The position numbers and the translations under genes were made by a program. Shown piece by piece: positions 6,150 to 13,963 of a stretch of DNA of 17,109 nt. The stretch comes from a bacterium. GTDB taxonomy: Bacteria > UBP4 > UBA4092 > JAOAEQ01. The notes beneath the pieces were generated by a model, which was not told the origin of the DNA, ran no database searches, and was given only the letters and a program-made list of their open reading frames with translations. How positions within the stretch are numbered: the stretch's first letter is position 1; every line of letters starts with the position of its first letter. The DNA lies in the NCBI GenBank assembly GCA_026416715.1, contig JAOAEQ010000003.1:133041-150149 (forward strand). Direction: 5' to 3'.

Positions 6150-7694
6150 ATGCCGTATCTCATTGGAATTGATGTCGGAACTAGCGGTGCAAAAACTGTG
6201 CTATTTGATACTAAAGGAAACGTTGTTACGAAATCAGTTATCGAGTATCCGTTAGAGCAACCGCATCCGGGTTGGTCGGAGCAAGAGCCGGAAAATTGGT
6301 GGAAAGCAACGGTCAAAAGTATCAGAAAAGTTTTGCAACGTAGCAAAATAAATTCTGCTGAAGTTAAAGGAATCAGTTTATCCGGTCAGATGCATGGCGC
6401 TGTGTTTCTAGATAAGAACTTGCGACCGGTTCGACCATGTATTCTGTGGAATGACCAGAGAACAGTAGAACAATGTCAAACAATAATCGAAAAAATCGGA
6501 CTGGATAAACTCCGAGAACTCGTCGGAAATACCGCATTATCCGGATTCACTGCCCCGAAAATCCTTTGGTTACGTGATTGTGAGCCGGAGCATTATGCGC
6601 GAGTTAATAAACTCGTTCTTCCCAAAGATTATGTGCGATATAAACTGACCGGCGTTCTTGCTACGGAAGTTTCTGATGCTTCAGGCACAATTTTGTTTGA
6701 TAATAAACAACGAACGTGGTCATCTGAAATGTTGCAAAGACTCGATATCAATCCAGATTGGTTTCCAAACTGTTATGAATCGGACTCGGTTTGCGGTGAA
6801 ATAACCAAAAAAGTTGCATTAACAACTGGGTTAAAAGTAGGAACCCCGGTTATTGCCGGTGGTGCGGATAACACCTGCAGTGCTATCGGTAACGGGATTA
6901 TTCTCGAAGGCAGGGTTCTGGCGAGTATCGGTACTTCCGGGGTGATTTTTTGTCATACCGATACCGTTAAGGTTGACCCGAAATTGAGAGTGCATAGTTT
7001 TTGCCATTCGGTGCGGTATAAGTGGTATTTAATGGGATGTATGTTATCAGCGGGATTCTCATTTCGTTGGTTTCGCGACCAACTCGGTGTTTTCGAAAAA
7101 CAAATAGCGAAAAAACGGAAGGTTGACCCTTATGAAATCTTAACCGAAGCAGCAAGTCTAGTGCCGGTAGGTAGTAATGGTGTAATCTTTTTGCCATATT
7201 TAATGGGCGAACGAAGTCCGCACGGTGACCCCAATGCGAAATCAGTTTTTTTCGGAATTACCGCAAAAACGACTCGGGAAGATTTAATCCGTGCCGTACT
7301 CGAAGGAGTTACCTTTGGTATGCGAGATAGTCTGGAGATAATGCGTGAACTGCGACAACCGATACAACAGATTCGCGTTACTGGTGGCGGTGCTCAATCC
7401 GGATTATGGCGGCAGATTTGTGCGGATATATTTAATACACCAGTAGTAACCGTTAATACGACTGAAGGGGCGGCACTTGGTGCTGCAATACTCGCTGGAG
7501 TTGGTGCAGGAGTTTATCCGGATATTGCAACTGCCGTTGAACGAATCGTTACAGTAACCAGTGTAACTGACCCAATACTTGAAAATAGTAAAAGATATAA
7601 CGAGTTCTATCAGATATTTAAAGGATTATATCCAGCGTTAAAACCAGCGTTCGACCAAATTTCTGCAATAATAACGGAAAAACTAAAGCACTAA
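6150..7694 (+). CDS. xylB: Xylulokinase-type FGGY carbohydrate kinase
   Basis: This 514-residue cytoplasmic kinase probably phosphorylates D-xylulose with ATP to xylulose 5-phosphate, feeding the pentose phosphate pathway. The N-terminal FGGY domain opens with GIDVGTSGAKTVLFD (phosphate-binding loop). It has SGQMHGAVFLD (Met81-His82-Gly83, the sugar-binding motif typical of xylulokinases), ILWNDQRT, and GGADN with the catalytic-base Asp240. The C-terminal FGGY domain begins near SIGTSGVIF and contains PYLMGERSPH and TGGGAQSGLWRQICADIF for adenine binding. Length is slightly above the usual 480-500. A good Shine-Dalgarno (GAGGAG) precedes the ATG. The gene stands alone with no xylose isomerase or transporter nearby, so the natural substrate could be another ketopentose. 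The stop codon lies inside a short tandem repeat (actaaagc twice, 7682-7697). Confidence 0.88.
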   Translation: MPYLIGIDVGTSGAKTVLFDTKGNVVTKSVIEYPLEQPHPGWSEQEPENWWKATVKSIRKVLQRSKINSAEVKGISLSGQMHGAVFLDKNLRPVRPCILWNDQRTVEQCQTIIEKIGLDKLRELVGNTALSGFTAPKILWLRDCEPEHYARVNKLVLPKDYVRYKLTGVLATEVSDASGTILFDNKQRTWSSEMLQRLDINPDWFPNCYESDSVCGEITKKVALTTGLKVGTPVIAGGADNTCSAIGNGIILEGRVLASIGTSGVIFCHTDTVKVDPKLRVHSFCHSVRYKWYLMGCMLSAGFSFRWFRDQLGVFEKQIAKKRKVDPYEILTEAASLVPVGSNGVIFLPYLMGERSPHGDPNAKSVFFGITAKTTREDLIRAVLEGVTFGMRDSLEIMRELRQPIQQIRVTGGGAQSGLWRQICADIFNTPVVTVNTTEGAALGAAILAGVGAGVYPDIATAVERIVTVTSVTDPILENSKRYNEFYQIFKGLYPALKPAFDQISAIITEKLKH

Positions 7695-7779
7695 AGCACT
7701 TCATATGTCTACTCAATACAACAGTAGCAGTTAACCATTTTCAATTTTCAGTCTATGCAGTTTAGATTTTGCTATCTTT

Positions 7780-7807
7780 TTGACATTTGGATTTAGATGT
7801 TTAGCAT
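7780..7807 (+). promoter_or_regulatory. Candidate promoter ahead of the glycosyltransferase-pilT run
   Basis: A perfect TTGACA (7780-7785) is followed after 16 bases by TAGCAT (7802-7807), about 64 bases upstream of the ATG at 7871. This is the best promoter-like match in the 176-base gap after xylB. No Shine-Dalgarno is visible before the downstream ATG. Confidence 0.35.
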
Positions 7808-7870
7808 CGCGAGTGTATCTTGCTATCCATTGCTCGAATCTACTTCTCTATGTTACGATAATACACCATT

Positions 7871-9016
7871 ATGGATAAACGAATTTTAATTCTTTCAGTG
7901 CCAAAAGGGTCTGGACATCAGCAGGCGGCGAATGCGCTAGAGAAATCATTTCGAAGTTATTATCCTGAAGTTGAGGTGGTCAACGCTAATTTTTTTGATT
8001 GTACTACTAATCCATTTGTAGAGCGGGTCGTCAACCGAACCTATTTAAGTATCTTAAAAACCACCCCGGAAATCTGGGATTACTTGTATGATAACGACCG
8101 ATTAGCGGAATGGTCAAGTAAGTTTCGTGAATATATACATAAGAAGAATTCAGCGAAATTTAAAAATTTCCTAGTAGCCTATGCTCCGCATGCAGTGATT
8201 TGTACTCAAGCGTTTCCCTGCGGTGTCATTTCAACAATGAAACGTTCCGGAGAATTAAAAGTTCCATTGGTAGCAGTGATAACAGATTTTGAAGCGAATC
8301 ACTACTGGCCTACTGAAGGAGTAGATTTATATACGGTAGCCGCTAAATTTACACAAGAGAAATTAATTGCCCGTGGTGTTCCAGAATCCCGAATTAAAAT
8401 ATTAGGAATCCCTGTGGATAAAGTATTTTCGATGCCATGTGACCGACAGCAGGTCCGCGAAAAACTCGGGGTTTCAGACCAGATGAATGTCGTATTGGTT
8501 ATGGGCGGTAGTCTCGGATTTGGTCCTATCCCTGAGATAATTGAAAGTTTAATGCAATGTCAGACACCGTTTCAGATATTAGTGGTAACTGGATTGAATA
8601 AAAAGCTCGAACGAGAACTGCAAGGATTCACCGCATCATCGCGTCATCCATTATATATCTTTGGATTTATTGATAACGTTCACGAATTAATGAGTATCAG
8701 TGATTTAATTATAACGAAATCTGGCGGATTAACCAGTACAGAAGCATTGATTAAAAAGCTGCCAATGCTGATTGTTAAACCCATTCCCGGACAAGAGGAA
8801 AAGAATAGTCAATATTTGGTCAGCCAAGGGGTAGCTATTCGGACGGATGAAGTTAGTGAAGTGAGTCTGATTGTCGATAAGCTTTTTCGCGAGAAAACCG
8901 AACTGGAAGCGATGCGCAATCGAATGATTCAGAATTTTCCAATTGATAATCCGGCAAAACATATTGCTACAGAAATTATGCAATTAATCCGTATCAATCA
9001 AGAAGGGAGTTGGTAG
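7871..9016 (+). CDS. MGDG synthase/UgtP-like glycosyltransferase (GT28 family)
   Basis: This 381-residue GT-B fold enzyme probably adds a sugar from a UDP-sugar to diacylglycerol or a related lipid at the cytoplasmic face of the membrane. The N-terminal MGDG-synthase-type domain starts with ILSVPKGSGHQQAANAL (Gly13-Ser-Gly-His16 loop), followed by a region containing NRTYLSILKTTPEIWDYLYD, typical of UgtP/MGD proteins. A linker (GIPVDKVF) leads to the C-terminal nucleotide-sugar domain with VVLVMGGSLGFG (about 209-220), FGFIDNVHELMSISDLIITKSGG and TSTEALIKKLPMLIVKP, matching the GT28 donor-binding region. There is no signal peptide. The pilT ATG follows 4 bases after the stop, so the two are probably co-transcribed. 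No Shine-Dalgarno is visible. The lipid acceptor and sugar are not determined by sequence. Confidence 0.85.
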   Translation: MDKRILILSVPKGSGHQQAANALEKSFRSYYPEVEVVNANFFDCTTNPFVERVVNRTYLSILKTTPEIWDYLYDNDRLAEWSSKFREYIHKKNSAKFKNFLVAYAPHAVICTQAFPCGVISTMKRSGELKVPLVAVITDFEANHYWPTEGVDLYTVAAKFTQEKLIARGVPESRIKILGIPVDKVFSMPCDRQQVREKLGVSDQMNVVLVMGGSLGFGPIPEIIESLMQCQTPFQILVVTGLNKKLERELQGFTASSRHPLYIFGFIDNVHELMSISDLIITKSGGLTSTEALIKKLPMLIVKPIPGQEEKNSQYLVSQGVAIRTDEVSEVSLIVDKLFREKTELEAMRNRMIQNFPIDNPAKHIATEIMQLIRINQEGSW

Positions 9017-9020
9017 CATT

Positions 9021-10097
9021 ATGATTGATATCAAGGGTCTATTAACACAGACCGTTGACGCTGGAGCATCCGATTTGCATTTAGTCGTTGACGTTCCGCC
9101 GATGATTCGAGTTGACGGGCGCTTGATACCAGCGAGCAAAACGCCGTTGACTCGTGCTGAAACGCGCGCAGCTATCTACTCGTTACTGAATGATGAACAG
9201 AGGTCGAAATTTGAACGAGAATGGGAATTGGATTTTTCTGTTCAATTAGAGGGCGTCGGTCGATTCCGAGTCAATGTGCATAAAGAAAAAGGGAACGTAG
9301 AAGCGGCGTTTCGTGCGATTCCAACGAAAATATTAACGATTGAAGAACTCGGACTTCCGCCGGTAATTGCGTCATTTGCGCGCCGGCCGAATGGATTGGT
9401 ATTGGTAACCGGACCTACTGGAATGGGAAAAACTACAACATTAGCTGCAATGTTAGATTTAATCAGTCGAGAACGGAATTGTCTTATCATCACCATTGAA
9501 GACCCAATTGAATATGTGCTCCAACATCATAAAGGGGTAGTGAAACAGCGGGAAATTGCTGCAGATACGCATTCATTTCCTATTGCATTACGGCATTGTT
9601 TACGGCAAGATCCGGATGTCATCTGTATAGGAGAAATGCGAGATTTAGAAACGATATCAACCGCATTAACCGCTGCGGAAACCGGGCATTTAGTTTTAGC
9701 GACATTGCATACTCCTGATGCAGCGCAAACGATAGACCGGATTATCGATGTTTTTCCACCATATCAGCAAGACCAAGTTCGCATCCAATTAGCTGGATGT
9801 CTGCAAGCGATAATTGCCCAGCAGTTAATCCCGAAAATTGGCGGCGGACGAGTTGTTGCCGTAGAAATCCTTGCGGCTACACCTGCGGTACGAAATGTTA
9901 TCCGGACCCAAAAAACTGAACAGATAGCCACATTATTACAGACCAGCGGTGAATTTGGTATGCAATCGATGGATAAATCCTTGCAGAATTTATATGAACG
10001 CGGGTTGATAACCTACGATGAAGCTGTATCTCGTGCAAGTGACCCCCGAGGATTTGTTAAAACACTTACGGAAGGAACCCAAAAGCAACAACGATAG
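9021..10097 (+). CDS. pilT: PilT-type twitching motility ATPase
   Basis: This 358-residue hexameric AAA-like ATPase retracts type IV pili from the cytoplasmic side. The N-terminal PAS-like domain begins DIKGLLTQTVDAGASDLHLV. The ATPase core has a Walker A GPTGMGKTTT (131-140), an Asp box in ITIEDPIEYV, a Walker B region RQDPDVICIGEMRD (about 195-208) and His-box residues in GHLVLATLHT (His223 onward). It ends with QSMDKSLQNLYERGLITYDEA and SDPRGF, the usual PilT C-terminus. Walker A has Met where Ser is common, which should not abolish nucleotide binding. A GGGAG ribosome site sits in the end of the preceding gene. No other pilus gene is in the window, which is common for pilT. PilU or a paralogue cannot be excluded, but the C-terminus favours PilT. 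Confidence 0.92.
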   Translation: MIDIKGLLTQTVDAGASDLHLVVDVPPMIRVDGRLIPASKTPLTRAETRAAIYSLLNDEQRSKFEREWELDFSVQLEGVGRFRVNVHKEKGNVEAAFRAIPTKILTIEELGLPPVIASFARRPNGLVLVTGPTGMGKTTTLAAMLDLISRERNCLIITIEDPIEYVLQHHKGVVKQREIAADTHSFPIALRHCLRQDPDVICIGEMRDLETISTALTAAETGHLVLATLHTPDAAQTIDRIIDVFPPYQQDQVRIQLAGCLQAIIAQQLIPKIGGGRVVAVEILAATPAVRNVIRTQKTEQIATLLQTSGEFGMQSMDKSLQNLYERGLITYDEAVSRASDPRGFVKTLTEGTQKQQR

Positions 10098-10146
10098 TCT
10101 CCAGCAAATAAATATATAATACAACACAGGAGATACGATAACATTT

Positions 10147-11319
10147 ATGGAACAAAAATTTCAACGCGCAAAACGAACCGAAGCAATCCCGCCATATTTA
10201 TTTTTTCGCATAGATCAATTAAAACGGGAAGCAATAGCTCGTGGAATTGATATTATCAATCTCGGGATCGGTGACCCGGATTTACCAACCCCAAAACATC
10301 TTATTGATAAACTTGCTGTGGCTGCCAATAACCCATTATATCATCAATACCCACCGTATGAAGGATTCCTAACATTTCGAGAAGCAGTAGCCCAATGGTA
10401 TAAAACGCGATTTAACGTTGACCTTGACCCGAAAACAGAAGTGATAACATTAATCGGGTCGAAAGAAGGGATCGGACATATTCCATTAGCGTTTATCAAT
10501 CCAGGGGAGAAAGTATTAATTCCAGACCCGGGGTATCCGGTTTATCTATCCGGGACGATTTTTGCTGGTGGAAAACCCCAGTTTTATGCTTTAAAAAAAC
10601 GAAATGGATTTCTGCCGAATCTAAGTACATTAGAGAAAAAAGTTTGTCCCAAAACCAAATTGATGTTTCTCAATTATCCAAATAATCCAACCGGAGCAAC
10701 GGTCACGGTATCGTTTTTTGAACAGGTCGTTGAATTCGCTAAGCGACATAATCTCATTATTTGTCACGATGCTGCATATACCGAAATCAGTTTTGATGGA
10801 TATCAACCGCCGAGTTTTCTCCAAGCAAAAGGTGCGAAAGAAGTCGGAATCGAGTTCCATTCCTTATCAAAAACATTTAACATGACCGGTTGGCGAATTG
10901 GTTTTGCTGTGGGTAATCCCGAGATATTATCAGGTTTACTTTTTATTAAAAGTAATCTTGATTCCGGAGTATTTGGTGCGATTCAAGAAGTGGGAATAGC
11001 AGCGTTGACCGGAGATATGCGAAGTGTTCAAGAGATGCGAGAAATTTATCAACGGCGACGCGATGTTTTAGTTTCTGGGCTAGAATCCTGTGGGATAAAG
11101 GTCAATAAACCGTTAGCTGGATTCTATGTTTGGGTAGCTGTCCCCCAAGGATATACATCAATGGAATTTACAGAAAAACTCATTCAAGAAGCTGGTATCG
11201 TAACAACTCCAGGAATCGGATTTGGCCAGTATGGGGAAGGGTATATTCGGATGACGTTAACTACGGCAGAATCCCGTTTAGCAGAAGCAGTTGACCGTAT
11301 TGCTAAAATCAAGATATAA
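10147..11319 (+). CDS. dapL: LL-diaminopimelate aminotransferase-like class I aminotransferase
   Basis: This 390-residue PLP enzyme, if DapL, converts tetrahydrodipicolinate directly to LL-diaminopimelate with glutamate as amino donor, for lysine and peptidoglycan. Motifs in order are FFRIDQLKREAIARGIDIIN and LGIGDPDLPTP at the N-terminus, YPPYEGFLTFREAVAQWY, GSKEGIGHIPLAFINPGE (PLP phosphate region), LNYPNNPTGA (Asn180), HDAAYTEISFDGY (PLP-pyridine Asp and Tyr), SLSKTFNMTGWRIG with Schiff-base Lys242, and YIRMTLTT with the carboxylate-binding Arg. SKEGIGHIPLAF and SLSKTFNMTGWRIGF are characteristic of the DapL branch rather than AspC. A weak AGGAG lies about 13 bases upstream. It stands first in a run of cofactor genes. 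Other class I aminotransferases of this clade are the alternative. Confidence 0.82.
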   Translation: MEQKFQRAKRTEAIPPYLFFRIDQLKREAIARGIDIINLGIGDPDLPTPKHLIDKLAVAANNPLYHQYPPYEGFLTFREAVAQWYKTRFNVDLDPKTEVITLIGSKEGIGHIPLAFINPGEKVLIPDPGYPVYLSGTIFAGGKPQFYALKKRNGFLPNLSTLEKKVCPKTKLMFLNYPNNPTGATVTVSFFEQVVEFAKRHNLIICHDAAYTEISFDGYQPPSFLQAKGAKEVGIEFHSLSKTFNMTGWRIGFAVGNPEILSGLLFIKSNLDSGVFGAIQEVGIAALTGDMRSVQEMREIYQRRRDVLVSGLESCGIKVNKPLAGFYVWVAVPQGYTSMEFTEKLIQEAGIVTTPGIGFGQYGEGYIRMTLTTAESRLAEAVDRIAKIKI

Positions 11320-11343
11320 TATATCCATAAAATTTGATATCGC

Positions 11344-11360
11344 AAATCCGAAATCCGAAA
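11344..11360. repeat. Copy of an AATCCGA-type dispersed short repeat
   Basis: The sequence aaatccgaaatccgaaa lies in the 90-base gap between the aminotransferase and folK. It contains two tandem units of aaatccg. The same motif, degenerate and on the other strand, is found inside the STT3-like gene at 4435-4465. Confidence 0.55.
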
Positions 11361-11403
11361 CCAATATAAATAGAATAAACACTAAGATAAAAGTGGCGGG
11401 ATT

Positions 11404-11408
11404 AAGGA
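11404..11408 (+). promoter_or_regulatory. Shine-Dalgarno that decides the folK start
   Basis: AAGGA is one base from the first in-frame ATG (11410), too close for initiation there, but 10 and 13 bases from the ATGs at 11419 and 11422. The downstream ATG pair is therefore the more likely start. Confidence 0.5.
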
Positions 11409-11418
11409 TATGTTTATT

Positions 11419-11964
11419 ATGATGAGACGTATTGCATATATTTCGTTAGGGTCTAACCTTGGTGACCGGAGCCAGAATATTCAACAGGCGATAGATTACC
11501 TCTATGCATGCCCGCAGGTTAAAATTTTAAAAATATCGTCTCTATATAAAACTGAACCATGGGGACCACATAAAGACCAGCCGGAATTCTTAAACGCAGT
11601 CATCAAATTGCAGACCGATTTAGGACCGGAAGCGTTACATCGATATTTGCAAGAAATAGAGTATAAACTCCATCGGAAACGGAACAAAAAAGGGGGACCG
11701 CGCACGATCGATTTAGATATCCTCTTTTTTGGTAAAATATTGATTGATGATGAAAATCTTAAGGTACCGCATCCGGAGATAGCCAACCGCGCTTTTGTTC
11801 TTATTCCATTAGCGGAAATAGCCCCGAAACTCTACCATCCAGTTCTGAAAAAAACTATCGCTACTTTACTATCCGAGTTAAAAGCACGGGCACGAACGGC
11901 GAGTAAAAAAGGTGAACCTTTTCATATGGAAAAGGTACAAAAGATTGGCAAGATTAAAGTGTAG
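11419..11964 (+). CDS. folK: 2-amino-4-hydroxy-6-hydroxymethyldihydropteridine diphosphokinase (HPPK)
   Basis: This enzyme transfers pyrophosphate from ATP to 6-hydroxymethyl-7,8-dihydropterin in folate synthesis, in the cytoplasm. The N-terminal SLGSNLGDR, the pterin-binding loop region SLYKTEPWGP and DQPEFLNAV, and the metal-binding GPRTIDLDILFFG (the two Asp that bind Mg-ATP) are all present, followed by VPHPEIANRAFVLIPLAEI. The expected order and spacing are kept. The protein has about 181 residues from ATG 11419 and is longer than the usual 160 because of a basic 25-residue tail (ARTASKKGEPFH...). An upstream ATG at 11410 would add three residues but is badly spaced from the AAGGA. No folP or folB is adjacent; panB follows after 90 bases. 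Folate and pantothenate genes are often grouped because PanB uses methylene-tetrahydrofolate. Confidence 0.92.
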   Translation: MMRRIAYISLGSNLGDRSQNIQQAIDYLYACPQVKILKISSLYKTEPWGPHKDQPEFLNAVIKLQTDLGPEALHRYLQEIEYKLHRKRNKKGGPRTIDLDILFFGKILIDDENLKVPHPEIANRAFVLIPLAEIAPKLYHPVLKKTIATLLSELKARARTASKKGEPFHMEKVQKIGKIKV

Positions 11965-12054
11965 ATTACACATACCTTTCCGAATAACCAGATTGAAATT
12001 GATCCGTTTGGATTCAACATTATTTGACCGCCTGAATATTATTTCTGAACTATT

Positions 12055-12888
12055 ATGATGACTGTCACAAAAATTATCCAAAAGAAACGCGATAAGAAAA
12101 AAATCGTTGCGTTAACAGCATATGACTTTTATAGTGCACAGTTACTTGACCAGCTTGGGATAGATATCATTATCGTTGGCGATTCATTAGGTCAGGTTAT
12201 TTTAGGTTATCAAACCACTCTGCCGGTAACAATGGATGAAATGATTCATCATACAAAAGCAGTAGCACGGGGTAATGGTTCTGCCGTGATAGTTGGTGAT
12301 ATGCCATTTATGTCGTATCAGGTAAGTATCGAGGAAGCAGTACGTAATGCTGGCAGATTTATTAAAGATGCTGGCGCACACGCAGTTAAAATTGAAGGTG
12401 GAAAGGAACGTATCCCAACTATTCGCGCTATCCTTGACGCTGGAATCCCCGTTATGGGTCATATCGGATTAGTCCCGCAATCGATCCATCGGTTTGGTGG
12501 ATATAAAGTAACAGGAAGAGATGCGGAGACAGCAAAACGATTATTTGATGACGCGTTGGCTTTAGAACAATTAGGTGTATTTAGTATCGTATTAGAATGT
12601 GTTCCTTGGAAGGTTGCAAAAGTGATCTCAGAAAAACTTGCTATTCCAACGATTAGTATCGGTTCTGGAGTATGGTGTGACGGTCAGGTTCTCGTTCTCC
12701 ACGATGTTTTAGGAATGTATGAAGGAAAATATCCCAAACACGTCAAGATATATGCGCGTTTGTTTGAGCAGATGAAATCCGCTATTCAACAGTACCAATC
12801 TGAAGTTCAATCTGGTAGTTTTCCTACCCAAGACCACGCATTTGAAATTGACGAAGTCGAATATAATAAATTTCTTCAATTGATATAA
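12055..12888 (+). CDS. panB: 3-methyl-2-oxobutanoate hydroxymethyltransferase
   Basis: PanB is the first committed enzyme of pantothenate synthesis. It moves a hydroxymethyl group from 5,10-methylene-THF to 2-oxoisovalerate, giving ketopantoate. The (beta/alpha)8 barrel signatures are intact: KIVALTAYDFYSAQLLDQLG, VGDSLGQVILGY with the Mg-binding Asp, VGDMPFMSYQ with the second metal Asp, AHAVKIEGG with the substrate-binding Lys and Glu, MGHIGLVPQSIHRFGGYKV, LECVP with the catalytic Glu, and IGSGVWCDGQVLVLHDVLGM. Its 277 residues match the family. Two ATGs stand in tandem (12055 and 12058) and no clear Shine-Dalgarno precedes them. panC follows after 23 bases, so panB-panC is almost certainly an operon. 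panD and panE are not in the window. Confidence 0.95.
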   Translation: MMTVTKIIQKKRDKKKIVALTAYDFYSAQLLDQLGIDIIIVGDSLGQVILGYQTTLPVTMDEMIHHTKAVARGNGSAVIVGDMPFMSYQVSIEEAVRNAGRFIKDAGAHAVKIEGGKERIPTIRAILDAGIPVMGHIGLVPQSIHRFGGYKVTGRDAETAKRLFDDALALEQLGVFSIVLECVPWKVAKVISEKLAIPTISIGSGVWCDGQVLVLHDVLGMYEGKYPKHVKIYARLFEQMKSAIQQYQSEVQSGSFPTQDHAFEIDEVEYNKFLQLI

Positions 12889-12911
12889 TTCCACCGACAT
12901 TCAAGTCAATT

Positions 12912-13760
12912 ATGTCTATGCAGATTATTAAAAATATTGGTGAAATGCAAACCTGGTCGAATAATGTTCGCAAAGAGAATCGGACGATTGGGTTTGTTCC
13001 GACAATGGGCTATTTCCACGAAGGACATCTGAATTTAATGCGGGAAGCAAGGAAACAGTGTGACCGGGTTGTTGTAAGTATTTATGTAAATCCGACCCAA
13101 TTCGGTCCGCAAGAAGATTTTACGCAATACCCCCGTGATTTAAATCACGATATAAGTTTAGCAGAACCGATTGGGATAGATTGTCTCTTTATCCCTTCTG
13201 ATGAACAAATTTATCCAGAAGGATATCAGACCTATGTAACCGTTGAGCAGTTAAGCAAACGTTTATGTGGAAAAAGTCGACCAGGGCATTTTCGTGGAGT
13301 AGCAACGATTGTTACTAAATTATTGAATATCGTGCAACCGGATACGCTCTATCTAGGTCAAAAAGACGCGCAACAAGCGATATTACTCTCGAAAATGGTT
13401 CAAGATTTAAATATTCCAGTAAAGGTGGTTATTCTTCCTACAACGCGAGAATGCGATGGTTTAGCGATGAGTTCTAGAAATAAATACTTGTCAGATAATG
13501 AACGACGGCAAGCCGTGGTTCTCTATCAATCACTGCAACTTGCGCAATCGATAATTAAGCAAGGTGAAAAAAATGCGGCTCGTATCATTCAGGCGATGCA
13601 ACAGTTAATTTCAAGTCAACCGGATGCGCGGATTGATTATGTTTCAATAGTTGACCCGAAAACTTTAGATGATGTAAACGTTATAACAGAACCGGTATTA
13701 ATTGCAATAGCAGTATATATTGGAAAAACGAGATTGATAGACAACATTATTATTGAATAA
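12912..13760 (+). CDS. panC: Pantothenate synthetase (pantoate-beta-alanine ligase)
   Basis: PanC condenses pantoate and beta-alanine using ATP, through a pantoyl-adenylate, to pantothenate. It is a cytidylyltransferase-superfamily Rossmann enzyme: GFVPTMGYFHEGHLNLM contains the HIGH-like motif (HEGH), then come VVVSIYVNPTQFGP, FRGVATIVTKLLNIVQP and LYLGQKDAQQ, and MSSRNKYLS is the KMSKS-like loop. The C-terminal dimer domain ends in IAIAVYIGKTRLIDNIII. The length of 282 residues is normal. ATGs at 12912 and 12918 are both possible and neither has a clear Shine-Dalgarno, so translation may be coupled to panB 23 bases upstream. With panB next door, only ketopantoate reductase and the beta-alanine source are missing from this pathway here. 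Confidence 0.95.
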   Translation: MSMQIIKNIGEMQTWSNNVRKENRTIGFVPTMGYFHEGHLNLMREARKQCDRVVVSIYVNPTQFGPQEDFTQYPRDLNHDISLAEPIGIDCLFIPSDEQIYPEGYQTYVTVEQLSKRLCGKSRPGHFRGVATIVTKLLNIVQPDTLYLGQKDAQQAILLSKMVQDLNIPVKVVILPTTRECDGLAMSSRNKYLSDNERRQAVVLYQSLQLAQSIIKQGEKNAARIIQAMQQLISSQPDARIDYVSIVDPKTLDDVNVITEPVLIAIAVYIGKTRLIDNIIIE

Positions 13761-13765
13761 AAAAT

Positions 13766-13836
13766 CATTTCGGAGTATTAAGGTAAAGGTCTAATGGCAT
13801 AACCTATGCCCAATATCCCGATACTATACCGAAATG
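13766..13836 (+). other. Structured RNA-like element in the panC-nadA gap
   Basis: The outer stem catttcgg (13766-13773) pairs with ccgaaatg (13829-13836). It continues as agtat/atact (13774-13778 with 13821-13825) after a three-base bulge. Inside lies a compact hairpin ggcata-acc-tatgcc (13796-13810). The element sits about 128 bases before the nadA ATG, in a 203-base gap, the longest one inside the biosynthetic run. No run of U follows, so it is not a standard terminator. It could be a cis-regulatory leader of nadA. I cannot match it to a named riboswitch by eye. The remaining part of the gap (13837-13963) contains no gene I can support. Confidence 0.4.
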
Positions 13837-13963
13837 TCGTAATATAACTTATTTGCCTATTTGCGGAGATAATGTTTTTGAAGCAATGTTACTTTTCCCG
13901 GTGGCACGTTGACATGTCGCTTAACGCCGAGATCCTGCTGTAATACCTACGAAAAGAAAATTT

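Noticed and set aside
11904-11942. Overlapping aaaaggt/accttttc hairpins at the 3' end of folK as an attenuator
   Set aside because: The arms are short and A/T-rich, they lie inside coding sequence, and no U-tract follows; probably chance from Lys codons.
13858-13955. Minus-strand stretch reading DLGVKRHVNVPPGKVTLL, faintly like a cupredoxin segment
   Set aside because: It is about 25 residues long, bounded by stops, and lacks the copper-ligand region; the match is too short to call even a remnant.
13761-13963. Named NAD riboswitch (nadA motif) upstream of nadA
   Set aside because: I see hairpins but not a conserved core I can match, so only an unnamed structured element is reported.
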